In this document: positions 26,796-35,309 of the stretch, one piece after another
Numbering within the stretch: the first letter of the stretch is position 1
Layout: each line of letters begins with the position of its first letter
Assembly: GCF_002920615.1 (NCBI RefSeq)
Contig: NZ_PQSU01000037.1
Span: forward strand, 24,578 to 88,577
Direction of reading: 5' to 3'
From: Streptomyces sp. Ru62
GTDB lineage: Bacteria > Actinomycetota > Actinomycetes > Streptomycetales > Streptomycetaceae
Length of the DNA stretch: 64,000 nt
Notes under the pieces: generated by a model
Databases searched by the model: none
What the model was told of the DNA's origin: nothing
What the model saw: the letters and a program-made list of their open reading frames with translations, nothing else
Translations under genes and position numbers: made by a program

Positions 26796-27197
26796 TTACC
26801 AGCGTGGAGCGCCGTCGGCGAGCTGCAGTTCGCCCCGGCCGAAGGAGAAGTTCTCGTTCGGGACCGGAATCAACGCGATGAAGATGTCATCGGGCGAGAC
26901 ACCGAGTGCTTCGACCACGAGTTGGTTGATGGCCGCCGCCACTGCCCGCTTGTCCTCCGGAGGCCGGTGGGCCCCGAGCTGAAGGCTGATGATCATGGCG
27001 TCGCCGCTGCGCTGCATGCCCATGAACGTCGGGTCCAGGAAGAGTTCGTTCTCGCCGTGCTCACTGATCATGATGAACCGGTCGCCCTCGGGTATTCCCA
27101 GGGCCTGGACCAGCGACTGGTTGAGCGCATCGGCGAGAACGCGCTTCTGTTCCGAGGAGAAGCGGTCGGCGGGGATGTGTGCGTTGAAGACGGGCAT
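26796..27197 (-). CDS. Tautomerase (4-oxalocrotonate tautomerase superfamily)
   Basis: A 133-residue protein. The ATG at 27197 is chosen because it exposes Pro2 (MPVFNAHIPADRFSSEQKRV), the catalytic base of tautomerases, after removal of Met; AGGAACAGG lies upstream. The length fits a two-domain (fused) or long 4-OT type: LADALNQSLVQALGIPEGDR in the first unit and AAAINQLVVEALGVSPDDIF in the second. FMGMQRSGDAMI and the C-terminal NFSFGRGE are also typical of the YusQ-like group. It is divergent from the HxlR regulator, with a strong dyad between them, and probably co-transcribed with the DJ-1 gene. Confidence 0.85.
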   Translation of the reverse strand: MPVFNAHIPADRFSSEQKRVLADALNQSLVQALGIPEGDRFIMISEHGENELFLDPTFMGMQRSGDAMIISLQLGAHRPPEDKRAVAAAINQLVVEALGVSPDDIFIALIPVPNENFSFGRGELQLADGAPRW

Positions 27198-27331
27198 GAC
27201 CTGTTCCTGACGGAGTGCGGTGCCGGCTCGTGCGGTCGGGGGACTGACCGGCTCCCGCCGCGGTGGGGCTGGGGCGCCGGACGGAGAGACTGCTCGCGCT
27301 CCCTGCACGTGCCGACGCCTCAGTCTCCATC

Positions 27332-27363
27332 TGGAACTCAGATGTCGTCAAGGCTGAGTTCCA
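27332..27363. promoter_or_regulatory. HxlR operator between tautomerase and HxlR genes
   Basis: TGGAACTCAG (27332-27341) and CTGAGTTCCA (27354-27363) form a perfect 10-bp dyad with a 12-bp spacer. A further half-site TAGAACTCAA occurs at 27367-27376. The array lies 30 bp before the HxlR start and 135 bp before the tautomerase start, ideal for control of both directions. Confidence 0.75.
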
Positions 27364-27392
27364 AAGTAGAACTCAAGAGGTACGCTGTCGTC

Positions 27393-27860
27393 ATGGAGTG
27401 GCGAGAACTTGATCTGGGCAACTGCAGCGTCGCCGCGACACTGAGCCTGGTCGGCGAGCGATGGACCTTGCTCGTCCTGCGCGAGGTCTTCGCGGGACTG
27501 CATCGTTTCGACGAGATCGCCAAGCACCTCGGGATCTCCCGCAGAACTCTCACCGAGCGCCTTGGGCAACTGGTCGACGCCGGCCTGCTGGAACGCCGGA
27601 GCTACCAGGAGTCCGGGCAGCGCTCGCGCCATGAGTACCACCTCACTGTGCGCGCCCACGACCTGCAATGGGTCCTGGCCGCGCTGCTCCAGTACGGCGA
27701 CACCCACCTCGGCGACCCTGCGGACGCGCCGGTGGTGCTGCGCCACTCCGGCTGCGGCGGCCACGTCCACGTCGAGCTGCGCTGTTCTTGCGGCCACGAG
27801 GTGGCCGGTCCCGACGTGGAACCGGTCCTGGGCCCCGGCGCCGTCCGGCTGTCCACCTGA
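27393..27860 (+). CDS. HxlR-family transcriptional regulator
   Basis: A 155-residue winged-helix regulator. The start at the ATG at 27393 gives the HxlR opening MEWRELDLGNCSVAATLSLV, then GERWTLLVLREVFAGLHRFD, ISRRTLTERLGQLVDAGLLE and the wing RRSYQESGQRSRHEYHLT. A C-terminal Cys/His cluster (HSGCGGHVHVELRCSCGHEV) is the common extra zinc-ribbon-like tail of this branch. HxlR proteins respond to reactive electrophiles such as aldehydes and quinones. The divergent tautomerase and DJ-1 genes and the downstream hydrolase suit such a response. Confidence 0.93.
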   Translation: MEWRELDLGNCSVAATLSLVGERWTLLVLREVFAGLHRFDEIAKHLGISRRTLTERLGQLVDAGLLERRSYQESGQRSRHEYHLTVRAHDLQWVLAALLQYGDTHLGDPADAPVVLRHSGCGGHVHVELRCSCGHEVAGPDVEPVLGPGAVRLST

Positions 27861-27957
27861 CGCGGTCAACCCGGTCTCGGCCTTTCGCGCATCGCACGGC
27901 GGGATGGAGGCTGATCGTCCCACCGGGACCGAATCCTGTCCCACCTGAGAGGTCTTC

Positions 27958-28851
27958 ATGATCGAGCGCGAGGATGTCGAGTTCGAAGCCGACGGCGCGG
28001 TCACGCTTCGAGGATGGCTGTTCCTGCCGGACGGGCCGGGCCCGCACCCGGCGGTCACCATGGCCCATGGCTATGCGGGGGTCAAAGAGCACGGCCTGGA
28101 GCCCTTCGCGCGAGCCTTCGCCGAGGACGGGTTCGTCGTCCTGGTGCACGACCATCGCAGCTTCGGGGCCAGCGATGGCGAGCCCCGGCAGGACGTCGAC
28201 CCCTGGCAGCAGATCGCCGACTGGCGGCGGGCAATCTCGTACCTGGAGAGCCGGCTGGAGGTCGATGCCGACCGGATCGGCCTATGGGGTAGCAGCTACG
28301 CCGGCGGGCACGCGATCGTCTTGGGTGCGACGGACCGCCGGCTGCGCGCCGTGGTCTCCCAGGTACCGACCATCAGCGGGTACGAGCAAGGCCTGCGCCG
28401 CGTGGCACCGGACGCCGTGGCGGCCCTCGAGCAGTCCTTCGCGCAGGACGAGCGGGCCCGGTTCCGGGGCGAGGCCCCGCACACCGTGGCCGTCGTCAGC
28501 AGCGATCCGGCGGTGCCCGCCTCCTACCGGTCGCAGGAGGCCCTCGACTTCTACCTGCAGCCCACGCCCGACGGCGCTTGGGAGAACAAGGTCACGGTCC
28601 GTTCAACCCGCGCTGCGCGCATGTACGAGCCTGGGATCTGGGTCACGCGGGTCTCTCCCACCCCGCTGCTCATGGTGGTCGCCCTGAGTGACGCGGTCAC
28701 TGTGACCGACCTGGCGCTCGCCGCCTACGAACGTGCCCTCGAACCCAAGCGACTGCAACTGATCCCGGGCGGCCACTTCGACCCGTACACCAGCCGGTTC
28801 GACCAGGCGAGCGGCGCCGCCCGCGCCTGGTTCCGTGAGCACCTCGCCTGA
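27958..28851 (+). CDS. Alpha/beta hydrolase (dienelactone hydrolase-like)
   Basis: A 297-residue hydrolase starting at the ATG at 27958 after GAGAGG. The fold is clear: VTLRGWLFLPDGPGPHPAVT, MAHGYAGVKEHGLEPFARAF, a VLVHDHRSFGASDGEPRQ strand-loop and the nucleophile elbow IGLWGSSYAGGHAI (Gly-Ser-Ser-Tyr-Ala-Gly). The acid Asp is in VALSDAVTV and the His in IPGGHFDPY. It resembles the YcjY/DLH-like hydrolases of streptomycetes. It follows the HxlR gene by 97 bp on the same strand and may be co-regulated. Substrate unknown. Confidence 0.88.
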   Translation: MIEREDVEFEADGAVTLRGWLFLPDGPGPHPAVTMAHGYAGVKEHGLEPFARAFAEDGFVVLVHDHRSFGASDGEPRQDVDPWQQIADWRRAISYLESRLEVDADRIGLWGSSYAGGHAIVLGATDRRLRAVVSQVPTISGYEQGLRRVAPDAVAALEQSFAQDERARFRGEAPHTVAVVSSDPAVPASYRSQEALDFYLQPTPDGAWENKVTVRSTRAARMYEPGIWVTRVSPTPLLMVVALSDAVTVTDLALAAYERALEPKRLQLIPGGHFDPYTSRFDQASGAARAWFREHLA

Positions 28852-28991
28852 CAGGCGACGCACCCTTCCCCGGCGTCCCCACACCGGCGCTCTGTGGTAA
28901 CGGCATCCACCAGCACCACGGCGCCGACGGATCCAGTGGAGCCTCCGCCCCTTCCCAGCTCCCTTCTGCACCCCCACGCAAAGGAAAGACC

Positions 28992-29828
28992 ATGAGCTTC
29001 GCCTACTCGTCGATTCAGACCCGGGAAGAGGACGGTGTCCTGTTCGCCACCCTCGACGCCGGCCCCCTCAACCTCATCGGTGTCGACCTCGTCCGTGACC
29101 TGGTCTCGCTCGTCGACGCGCTGTACAGCGACCCCGGTGACGTGCGGGTCGTCATCCTCGACAGCACCTCACCCGAATTCTTCTCGGCTCATGTGGACCT
29201 CACGGCGATCCCGCAGTACACCGCGGAGGCCGCCAAGGCAGGCGGCCCTGGTGACGCCTCGCTCGGCATGTTCCTGCACAAGCTGGCGCGCGTCCCGGTG
29301 ATCACCATCGCCAAGGTGCGCGGCAGGGCCCGCGGCGGCGGCAACGAACTGGCCCTGGCCTGCGACATGATCTTCGCCGCGCGCGAGAACGCGGTCTTCG
29401 GACAGTTCGAGTCCGGCACCGGCGCCCTCCCCGGCGCCGGCGGAATCCAGCACCTGACCCGGCGACTCGGCAGAACACGCGCCATCGAGGCCATCACTGG
29501 CGCCGACGACTTCGACGCCGACCTCGCAGAGCGCTACGGCTGGATCAACCGCGCCCTGCCCGACGCCGAACTGGACGCCTTCGTCGAGCGACTGGCCAAG
29601 CGCATCGCCGGATTCCCGCCCGCAGGAGTCAAGGCCGCGAAGCGCGCCATCAACGACCTCACGCTGCCGCAGCCGGCGGCCGTCCGCTCCGACTCGGCCA
29701 CGTTCCTCGGCCTGGTCGCCCTTCCCGAAACCCGTGAGCGCCTGGACCACCTCGCGAATCGGGGCCTGCAGACGCCTGGTGATCTCGAACGCCACCTCGG
29801 CAAGGCCGTGGCGGAGTTCCCCGGCTGA
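28992..29828 (+). CDS. Enoyl-CoA hydratase/isomerase family protein
   Basis: A 278-residue crotonase-fold protein from the ATG at 28992 behind AAGGAAAG. VVILDSTSPEFFSAHVDLTA forms the first oxyanion-hole segment; VRGRARGGGNELALACDMIF is the second, with FGQFESGTGALPGAGGIQHL as the conserved region that carries the catalytic Glu in hydratases. Here that position is Glu or Ser within FESGTG, so the exact chemistry (hydratase, isomerase, hydrolase) is unclear. It is 140 bp after the hydrolase and on the same strand. It is distinct from the operon crotonase at 39647. Confidence 0.85.
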   Translation: MSFAYSSIQTREEDGVLFATLDAGPLNLIGVDLVRDLVSLVDALYSDPGDVRVVILDSTSPEFFSAHVDLTAIPQYTAEAAKAGGPGDASLGMFLHKLARVPVITIAKVRGRARGGGNELALACDMIFAARENAVFGQFESGTGALPGAGGIQHLTRRLGRTRAIEAITGADDFDADLAERYGWINRALPDAELDAFVERLAKRIAGFPPAGVKAAKRAINDLTLPQPAAVRSDSATFLGLVALPETRERLDHLANRGLQTPGDLERHLGKAVAEFPG

Positions 29829-30241
29829 CAGAGCCGGCAGTGTGGCCGTACTGACGCGCCCTCGCCCGCGGCTGGCCGACGACGGTCCGGGCGACCTCGG
29901 TGTCGTCATGACCGCTGTCGGGGACGCGCAGACGAGCGCGGATCTCGGCACACGTCGGTGACGTCGAGGATCTGCGCGCCGGCACTCCTCCGGCACGTCG
30001 GCCCCGGGCGCGCCTTTGGGTCCACCAGTCGGTCCCGTACGGGCGCGCCGCTCTCCAGCACGCAGTCAAGGGTTGATTGGTGCCGCTGTTCCGGCGTGTG
30101 ACTCGGCCGCCCCACACCTTTCGCAGAAACGGTTACACCTACTGCAGTACCGAGTTCACCCGATTGCACCGGATGGGATGACCCTGTGACACGGACGCGT
30201 GAAGGTGATCGCCATAGGGCCTAACGGAAGGTGTGAACAGA
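29829..30241. other. Intergenic region, no gene seen
   Basis: No frame is convincing. Short minus-strand frames exist but have no recognisable product. The end carries GGAAGG (30226-30231), the ribosome binding site of the next gene. Confidence 0.55.
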
Positions 30242-31252
30242 ATGAGTGCGGTCCATGGCACGCGACGCCACACATGGCGTCTCCACGGTGCGGCGGCTGG
30301 ATTCGCCGTCGCCTCCCTCTGCGCGGTCTCGGCGGTACCAGCTTCAGCGGATGGTGACGCGGGTGGCATGAGGCCCACCATCGTGCTGGTGCACGGCGCC
30401 TTCGCCGACGGTTCCAGCTGGAACGGAGTGGTCAAGCGCCTACAGCGGGCAGGGTATCCAGTCATCGCTCCCGCCAACCCGCTGCGGGGGCTGGCCAGTG
30501 ACGCCGAGTACATCCATAGCGTGGTGAAAAGCGTGCAGGGGCCGGTCGTGCTTGTCGGTCACTCCTACGGCGGCTCCGTGATCAGCGAGGCTGCCGTCGG
30601 TGACGCCCAGGTCAAGGCGTTGGTCTACATCGCCGCCTTCGCCCCCGCGGAGGGGGAGAGTTCTCTGGAGCTGTCCAACAAGTTCCCCGGGAGCACTCTC
30701 GGCCCCACGCTCAACAGCGTGCCCTTCCCCCTTCCCGGTGGTGGCACCGGCACCGACCAGTACATCAAGGCCGATAAGTTCCATGACCAGTTCGCCGCCG
30801 ACGTACCCAGGTCCGTCACTGACCTGATGGCCGCCACCCAGCGTCCCGTGGCCGCCTCGGCCCTGGAGGAGAAGGCCACCAGGGCCGCCTGGAAGACCCG
30901 TCCCACCTGGACTCTGGTCACCACGGAGGACCGCAACATCCCGCCGGCCGCACAGCGCTTCATGGCCCAGCGCGCCCACGCACACACCGTTGAGGTCAGA
31001 GCATCCCACGCCGTTTCGGTCTCCCAGCCGGGCGCGGTGGCCCGCCTGATCGAACGGGCGGCACAGGCCACCGCCAGTCCGGCGACGACCACCACGGAAC
31101 CCTCCGGCTCGACCCTCGCGATGACCGGCTCCGGGCGGCCGACCACGCAGGGGATCACCTTGGGCGGCATAGCCACTGTGTTGGTGGCCGCGGGTTCTGC
31201 CGTCCTCCTCCTCGGCCGCCGGTCGCGATCAGAATCGAGGCACGGTCGCTAA
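30242..31252 (+). CDS. Secreted alpha/beta hydrolase with LAxTG sorting signal
   Basis: A 336-residue protein. The ATG at 30242 has GGAAGG 10 bp upstream; a GTG at 30233 is too close. A Sec signal (RRHTWRLHG, then a hydrophobic core, cleavage near VPASADGD at about residue 36) is followed by a hydrolase domain: IVLVHGAFADGSSWNGVVKR, nucleophile elbow VLVGHSYGGSVI, acid in VTTEDRNIPP and His in VRASHAVSVSQP. After a Thr/Pro-rich linker the C-terminus has LAMTG (292-296), a hydrophobic helix (GGIATVLVAAGSAVLLLG) and the tail RRSRSESRHGR. This is a class E sortase substrate signal, so the enzyme is expected to be attached to the cell wall. Confidence 0.85.
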   Translation: MSAVHGTRRHTWRLHGAAAGFAVASLCAVSAVPASADGDAGGMRPTIVLVHGAFADGSSWNGVVKRLQRAGYPVIAPANPLRGLASDAEYIHSVVKSVQGPVVLVGHSYGGSVISEAAVGDAQVKALVYIAAFAPAEGESSLELSNKFPGSTLGPTLNSVPFPLPGGGTGTDQYIKADKFHDQFAADVPRSVTDLMAATQRPVAASALEEKATRAAWKTRPTWTLVTTEDRNIPPAAQRFMAQRAHAHTVEVRASHAVSVSQPGAVARLIERAAQATASPATTTTEPSGSTLAMTGSGRPTTQGITLGGIATVLVAAGSAVLLLGRRSRSESRHGR

Positions 31253-32263
31253 AGGGTCACCCCGAGGTTCCGTGCGGGTGGGGGGCGGTACCAACGGATC
31301 AGGAAGAGCGGAGAAGGCGGTGAGCCGTTCGACACGGGCGCCTCGCGGAAGAGTGCTGCCGTTCTCTTCGTAGGCGCCTTCGTACACCCACAGGCCGGTG
31401 GAGAAGGAGTCAGTAGCGACGTAGAGCATGACTTCGGTGAGCAACTGGTCCATGGTGTAGATCTGCTCGAAGCGGCGGTTGCGGCGGTCGCTCCACAGGT
31501 AGTACGTGTCGATGATCCACTGGGCCGCACCGACCGGTGAGTCGCTGAAGTAGCCGATCGTGGTGGGCCGGTAGCTCTGCTGCTGGAAGTACGCGAAGGA
31601 CCTCTGGAGCTTTTCCTGGGTCGCGACGTTCCTCGCGCGGTCCGCAGGCGAGACCTCGCCGATCCCCGGGTCCACGACCCCTGCGCGCAGGCCGTTGTCA
31701 CGAAGGGACCCTGTGACGTCGACGGCAGCGCACCGGCGATGCTCGTAGCCGAGCCAGCCCGCGATGTAGCCGCTCCAGTCGCCGCCGTGGACACGGTAAA
31801 AGTCGTAGCCGAGGACCTCGGTCACGAGCCTGTCGATCCGGCCAGCCATCGCACGGGGCCCGATCGGGGTGTCCGGGCTCTCGGAAAAGGCCGTCCAGGG
31901 CAGGGAGGGGATGACCACGTCCACGGCGTCCTGAGCGTTGCCGCCGTGGCGATCGGGATGCACCAGAGGGTCGACCAGGCCGAGAAGCGAGGCGAAGGTG
32001 GACGGCCACCCGTGAAGCATCACCAGGACTCGGCGTTGCTTTTGGGAGCCCGCACGTGCGCGTACTGCAGAAGGTCGCCGGATACCGAAGCGCGATACTG
32101 CGGGAAGCTGGGCTGCAAGCCTGCGCATGTACGCACTGTCCGGGCCGATGTCCCACCTCGTCTGGGCCGGTCCGAGGGAAACGGAAGTTCGCGACCATCC
32201 TGCGTAGCGAAGTGCGGGAACGAGTACCGGGCCCCCTCCCGCGCGGCTGGGACCGCCGACCAT
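31229..32263 (-). pseudogene. Epoxide hydrolase, C-terminally truncated
   Basis: A 344-codon frame of the microsomal-type epoxide hydrolase family. VMLHGWPSTFASLLGLVDPL is the oxyanion segment and YRVHGGDWSGYIAGWLGYEH carries the nucleophile Asp (GGDWSG). LWVYEGAYEENG and FSALPDPLVPPPTRTEPRG follow, but the family's final segment with the catalytic His (usually GGHFAALEEP) is missing; the frame ends in unrelated residues and overlaps the 3' end of the sortase-anchored hydrolase by 24 bp. The N-terminus also lacks the usual EHN-domain length. The start (ATG, complement of 32261-32263) follows AGGAGG. It is probably inactive. Confidence 0.7.
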
Positions 32264-32371
32264 GTTTCATTTCCTCCTGACCGCCGCCGAGGTGTTCAGC
32301 CGTGCTCCCACAGTTCCCCCCAACTCGCAGGGACCCACTGATCAGCGCTTTCGAGATGGGAACCTGTCACT

Positions 32372-33091
32372 TCAGCTGAAGTGGATGTCACTGAGGTCGA
32401 TCGAGACCATGACCTGATCGAGGATGGGGTGGCCGTTGGCGTGGCGGCGGTAGGCTCGCCGCTTGGTGGGCAGCACGACGCCGTCCGCTTCCACGCAGTC
32501 GTAGACGTACTGTGCGGCGGCGAATCCGCCTGCGACGTCGACGTGATAGTCGTGTCGGCGCAGCAGCCGGTCGGGGCCGAAATAGAAGTCCTGGTGGGTG
32601 CTGTGGCTGGCGATCTCGGGTGGGAACGTGGCGCGCAGTCCTCGCCAGAGTTCGTCTCCTTCCCGCCAGGGCTCGATCTCGGTGACCGTGAAGCCGGGCA
32701 TAGCCAGCAGGAACGGTGTGGTGAGGTAGGTCCACAGCGCGTAGCCGTTGAAGTAGGCGCGGTCCAGCGGGTCCCAGGGGGGCTCCAGGACGTGGCCGTC
32801 GAAGGACGACCGCGGGTCCTCGCGTACAGCCACCACTGGCCCGTCGAGCTTGTCGATGCTCACCCGCCCGGGCGTGAAGTCGGTCTTCTGGTCAGGGGCA
32901 CCGAAGGGTCTGACCGAGGCGTGCTCCTCGTGGAGCAGCACAGTCATCTCACGGGGTTCGGGATCTTGCGGCAGGCCCTTGGTGGCGAACAGGTGTCCTC
33001 CGCTGACAAGGGTGGCTCGCGCCCGGGTCAGGGAACGCCAGCGTGTGTTTCCGCCGTGGGCTTCGATTGCCGATGTGAGAAGTTCGTTCAC
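32372..33091 (-). CDS. Conserved hypothetical protein (LolA-like fold suspected)
   Basis: A 239-residue protein starting at an ATG (complement of 33089-33091). It opens MNELLTSAIEAHGGNTRWRS, a helix common to outer-membrane-carrier-like LolA/LppX folds, and is then strand-rich (VSGGHLFATKGLP; PREMTVLLHEEHASVRPFG; FTPGRVSIDKLDGPVVAVRE; WPRAYFNGY-like DRAYFNGYALWTYLTTPFLL). It ends HPILDQVMVSIDLSDIHFS. I recall stand-alone proteins of this type in many actinobacteria and proteobacteria, with no assigned function. No signal peptide is present. A decayed paralogue lies at 25853-26020. Confidence 0.75.
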   Translation of the reverse strand: MNELLTSAIEAHGGNTRWRSLTRARATLVSGGHLFATKGLPQDPEPREMTVLLHEEHASVRPFGAPDQKTDFTPGRVSIDKLDGPVVAVREDPRSSFDGHVLEPPWDPLDRAYFNGYALWTYLTTPFLLAMPGFTVTEIEPWREGDELWRGLRATFPPEIASHSTHQDFYFGPDRLLRRHDYHVDVAGGFAAAQYVYDCVEADGVVLPTKRRAYRRHANGHPILDQVMVSIDLSDIHFS

Positions 33092-33263
33092 GTGAGTCTC
33101 CTGCAGTTGATTGGGAGCCAGGGTTTGCTGACCATCATCGGCATCGTCGCTCGGACTCCCCGTTTTTCCCGGTGAACTACCGAGGTCGGCCTCCTCCGCT
33201 TTCCGCGCCGTTGTTCACGGCCGAGCGGGTGCGATCCCGTCGTTTCCGGCCGATGTATCACCC

Positions 33264-33368
33264 CAGGGTGGTGTCGTTCCGAGGATCTGTCCGGTTTGAT
33301 CACGTGATGCCAAAGGTGGCGGGTGGGCGGCGGGGGCGCGGGCATGGTGGCGGAGCCCGGCGGCGACG
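33264..33368 (+). repeat. Left inverted arm of the transposon-like unit
   Basis: About 105 bp closely related to the reverse complement of 35205-35309, including the CAGGGTG terminus and the sequence encoding the last residues of the transposase. It is a solo 3' end of a related ISAs1 element in opposite orientation. Differences are scattered, so the two arms are old relatives rather than a fresh duplication. Confidence 0.75.
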
Positions 33369-33463
33369 CCCGCCGGCCGTGCGAATCGGTCGCCGCAGGG
33401 CCCCGAACTGTCACGGGTCTGGGCCTGCGCGGGTCAGGGAGCGTCAGGAACTGCCAGCCGCCG

Positions 33464-33940
33464 TCAGGCCAAGTCGTAAACCGTGACGGGCACCCCACGC
33501 AGGGTCAGCTGCTCCACGATGAGCGGCTCGACCAGTTCCCACCGGCCGCCGGCAAGTCCGCAACCGATCCGCGGCATGTGCACCGAGGCCCGAAGTTGCA
33601 GCGCACGGTCGGCGACAGCGGCGAGGGCGCGGCTGATGGCTTCGTACCTGACGGGTGGGGTACTGCTGGGACGGTAGCCGTGCTGGCCGATCATGTTGGC
33701 GACGAGGAGACTGTCCTCGGCGGGCACGAACTGCACCGCGCCGAGCGCGAAGCCGCTGGTGTCCCGGTCGCGGTACCAGGTCTTGTACGCGGTCCTCGTC
33801 TGCGGCCAGCGTCGGGCGAGTGGCAGCACGAAGCCCTTGCCCCAGCCGCCCGCGTCGTTGCAGACATGCGCAATGATCTTCGGGCCTTCGCCCTGGGGTG
33901 CGGTGGCGTCGCCGACGACGTAGCTGATCTCTAGAGTCAC
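33464..33940 (-). CDS. Macro-domain protein (ADP-ribose binding/hydrolysis)
   Basis: A 158-residue single macro domain starting at a GTG (complement of 33938-33940). Seen: VVGDATAPQGEGPKIIAHVC, then NDAGGWGKGFVLPLARRW (the Asn and Gly-rich loop that holds ADP-ribose), AVQFVPAEDSLLVANMIGQH and PRIGCGLAGGRWELVEPLIV (the second binding loop). The pattern is closest to the OARD1/TARG1-like group that removes ADP-ribose from proteins or nucleic acid. It lies inside the ISAs1-bounded unit, antisense to the transposase, as cargo. A role as antitoxin or counter-defence against ADP-ribosylation is plausible but inferred. Confidence 0.88.
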   Translation of the reverse strand: MTLEISYVVGDATAPQGEGPKIIAHVCNDAGGWGKGFVLPLARRWPQTRTAYKTWYRDRDTSGFALGAVQFVPAEDSLLVANMIGQHGYRPSSTPPVRYEAISRALAAVADRALQLRASVHMPRIGCGLAGGRWELVEPLIVEQLTLRGVPVTVYDLA

Positions 33941-33999
33941 GGCGCGACTCTAGCCAGTGGGTCCGACAAGTCACCACGGCATTAGGGGTATCCGCTCAG

Positions 34000-35309
34000 C
34001 AGGGCGGAGTCGTTTCGAAGACCGGCTTCCGAGTGATCATGAGGTGTCGAGTCCCTGATCGCAACGGAAGACCGTGCCTGCCAGCTCATCATCGCTGATT
34101 CCGTCCGGCCTGGGCGAGCTCGTCACCGCGTCACCGCCCGCTCCTGGCGAGCATTCGGGCCTGCTCCAGCGCCTGGCCGCCGTCCCCGACCCGCGTCGGC
34201 CTGCCGGCCGTCGCCATCCCCTGGCGTTCATTCTGGCGCTGGCCGCTTGTGCCGTGCTCGCGGGTGCGAAGTCCCTGGCGGCGATCGCGGAATGGGTATC
34301 CGACGCGCCGCCGGCCGTGCTCACCTCGCTCGGCGGGCCCGTGCGCGAACCGGCGGGGCCGGTCGCTCCGGCCGGGGCGACGGTGCGCCGAGTCCTGCAG
34401 CGCGTCGATGGCGACGACCTCGACGCCGCGATCGGCGCGTGGCTCGCCGACCGCGAGCCAAAACCAGCCCAGGCTCCGGACGAGCGACCAATGCGTGCGC
34501 TGGCCGTCGACGGCAAGACCATCCGCGGCGCCCGCCGCCAAAACGGCACCCAGGTCCACCTCCTGGCCGCCATGACCGCAGGCGGCCAGGTCATCGCCCA
34601 GCGCGAGGTCGGCCGCAAGACAAATGAAATCACCGTCTTCAAGCCCCTGCTCGCCCCGCTCGACCTCGCCGGCACGGTGGTCACCTTCGACGCACTGCAC
34701 TCGCAGACCGAACACGCCCGGTTCCTGGTCGAGGACAAGCAGGCCCACTACATCGCCGTGATCAAGGGCAACCACCCCACCCTCCAGCAGGAACTGAAGC
34801 GGCTGCCGTGGCGGGAGGTGCCCTTGCAGGTCAGGACCCGCGCCACCGCGCACGGCCGCGACGAGATCCGTCGTATCAAGACCTGCACCGTCGCGCGCGG
34901 CCTCGACTTCTCCCACGCCGCCCAGGCCGTCCAGGTCGTGCGCCGCCGCCAGACCGTCACCACCGGCAAGGTCACCCTCGAACGCGTCTACGGCGTGACC
35001 AGCCTGCGACCCCACCAGGCCGCCCCCACGGATCTCGCCTCATGGGTTCGCGGCCACTGGGGCATCGAGAACCGGCTCCACTTCGTGCGCGACACCACCT
35101 TCGCCGAGGACGCCTCCCGCGTGCGCACAGGCACCGCTCCCTGGGCGATGGCCAGCCTGCGCAACCTCGCCATCGGCGCACTCCGGCACGCGGGTCACGA
35201 CAACATCGCCGCCGGGCTCCGCCACCACGCCCGCCATCCCCGCCGCCCACTCACCACGTTCGGCATCACATGACCAAACCGGACAGATCGTCGGAACGAC
35301 GTCACCCTG
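34000..35309 (+). mobile_element. ISAs1-family insertion sequence
   Basis: A 1,310-bp element with imperfect terminal inverted repeats: the left end begins CAGGGCGGAGTCGTTTCGAA (34000) and the right end, on the complement, CAGGGTGACGTCGTTCCGAC (35309). It encodes one full-length transposase. No target duplication flanks this span by itself (left ATCCGCTCAG, right TGTATCACCC), which fits its being the right part of the larger unit. Confidence 0.8.
34074..35273 (+). CDS. ISAs1-family transposase
   Basis: A 399-residue DDE transposase from a GTG at 34074. The N-terminal DUF4277-like/H-repeat segment reads LLQRLAAVPDPRRPAGRRHP, then LAFILALAACAVLAGAKSLA and IAEWVSD. The catalytic triad is visible: Asp146 in LAVDGKTIRGA, Asp206 in VVTFDALHSQ and Glu332 in RGHWGIENRLHFVRD. 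The C-terminus SLRNLAIGALRHAGHDNIAA is standard. The length and all motifs are complete, so the enzyme may be active. It is encoded near the right end of the transposon-like unit and its last codons form part of the terminal inverted repeat. Confidence 0.93.
   Translation: MPASSSSLIPSGLGELVTASPPAPGEHSGLLQRLAAVPDPRRPAGRRHPLAFILALAACAVLAGAKSLAAIAEWVSDAPPAVLTSLGGPVREPAGPVAPAGATVRRVLQRVDGDDLDAAIGAWLADREPKPAQAPDERPMRALAVDGKTIRGARRQNGTQVHLLAAMTAGGQVIAQREVGRKTNEITVFKPLLAPLDLAGTVVTFDALHSQTEHARFLVEDKQAHYIAVIKGNHPTLQQELKRLPWREVPLQVRTRATAHGRDEIRRIKTCTVARGLDFSHAAQAVQVVRRRQTVTTGKVTLERVYGVTSLRPHQAAPTDLASWVRGHWGIENRLHFVRDTTFAEDASRVRTGTAPWAMASLRNLAIGALRHAGHDNIAAGLRHHARHPRRPLTTFGIT

Noticed and set aside
33088..33498. 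A 136-codon minus-strand frame as a separate gene
   Set aside because: It runs across the transposon border and the left inverted arm; its middle is only the out-of-frame 3' end of a related IS.
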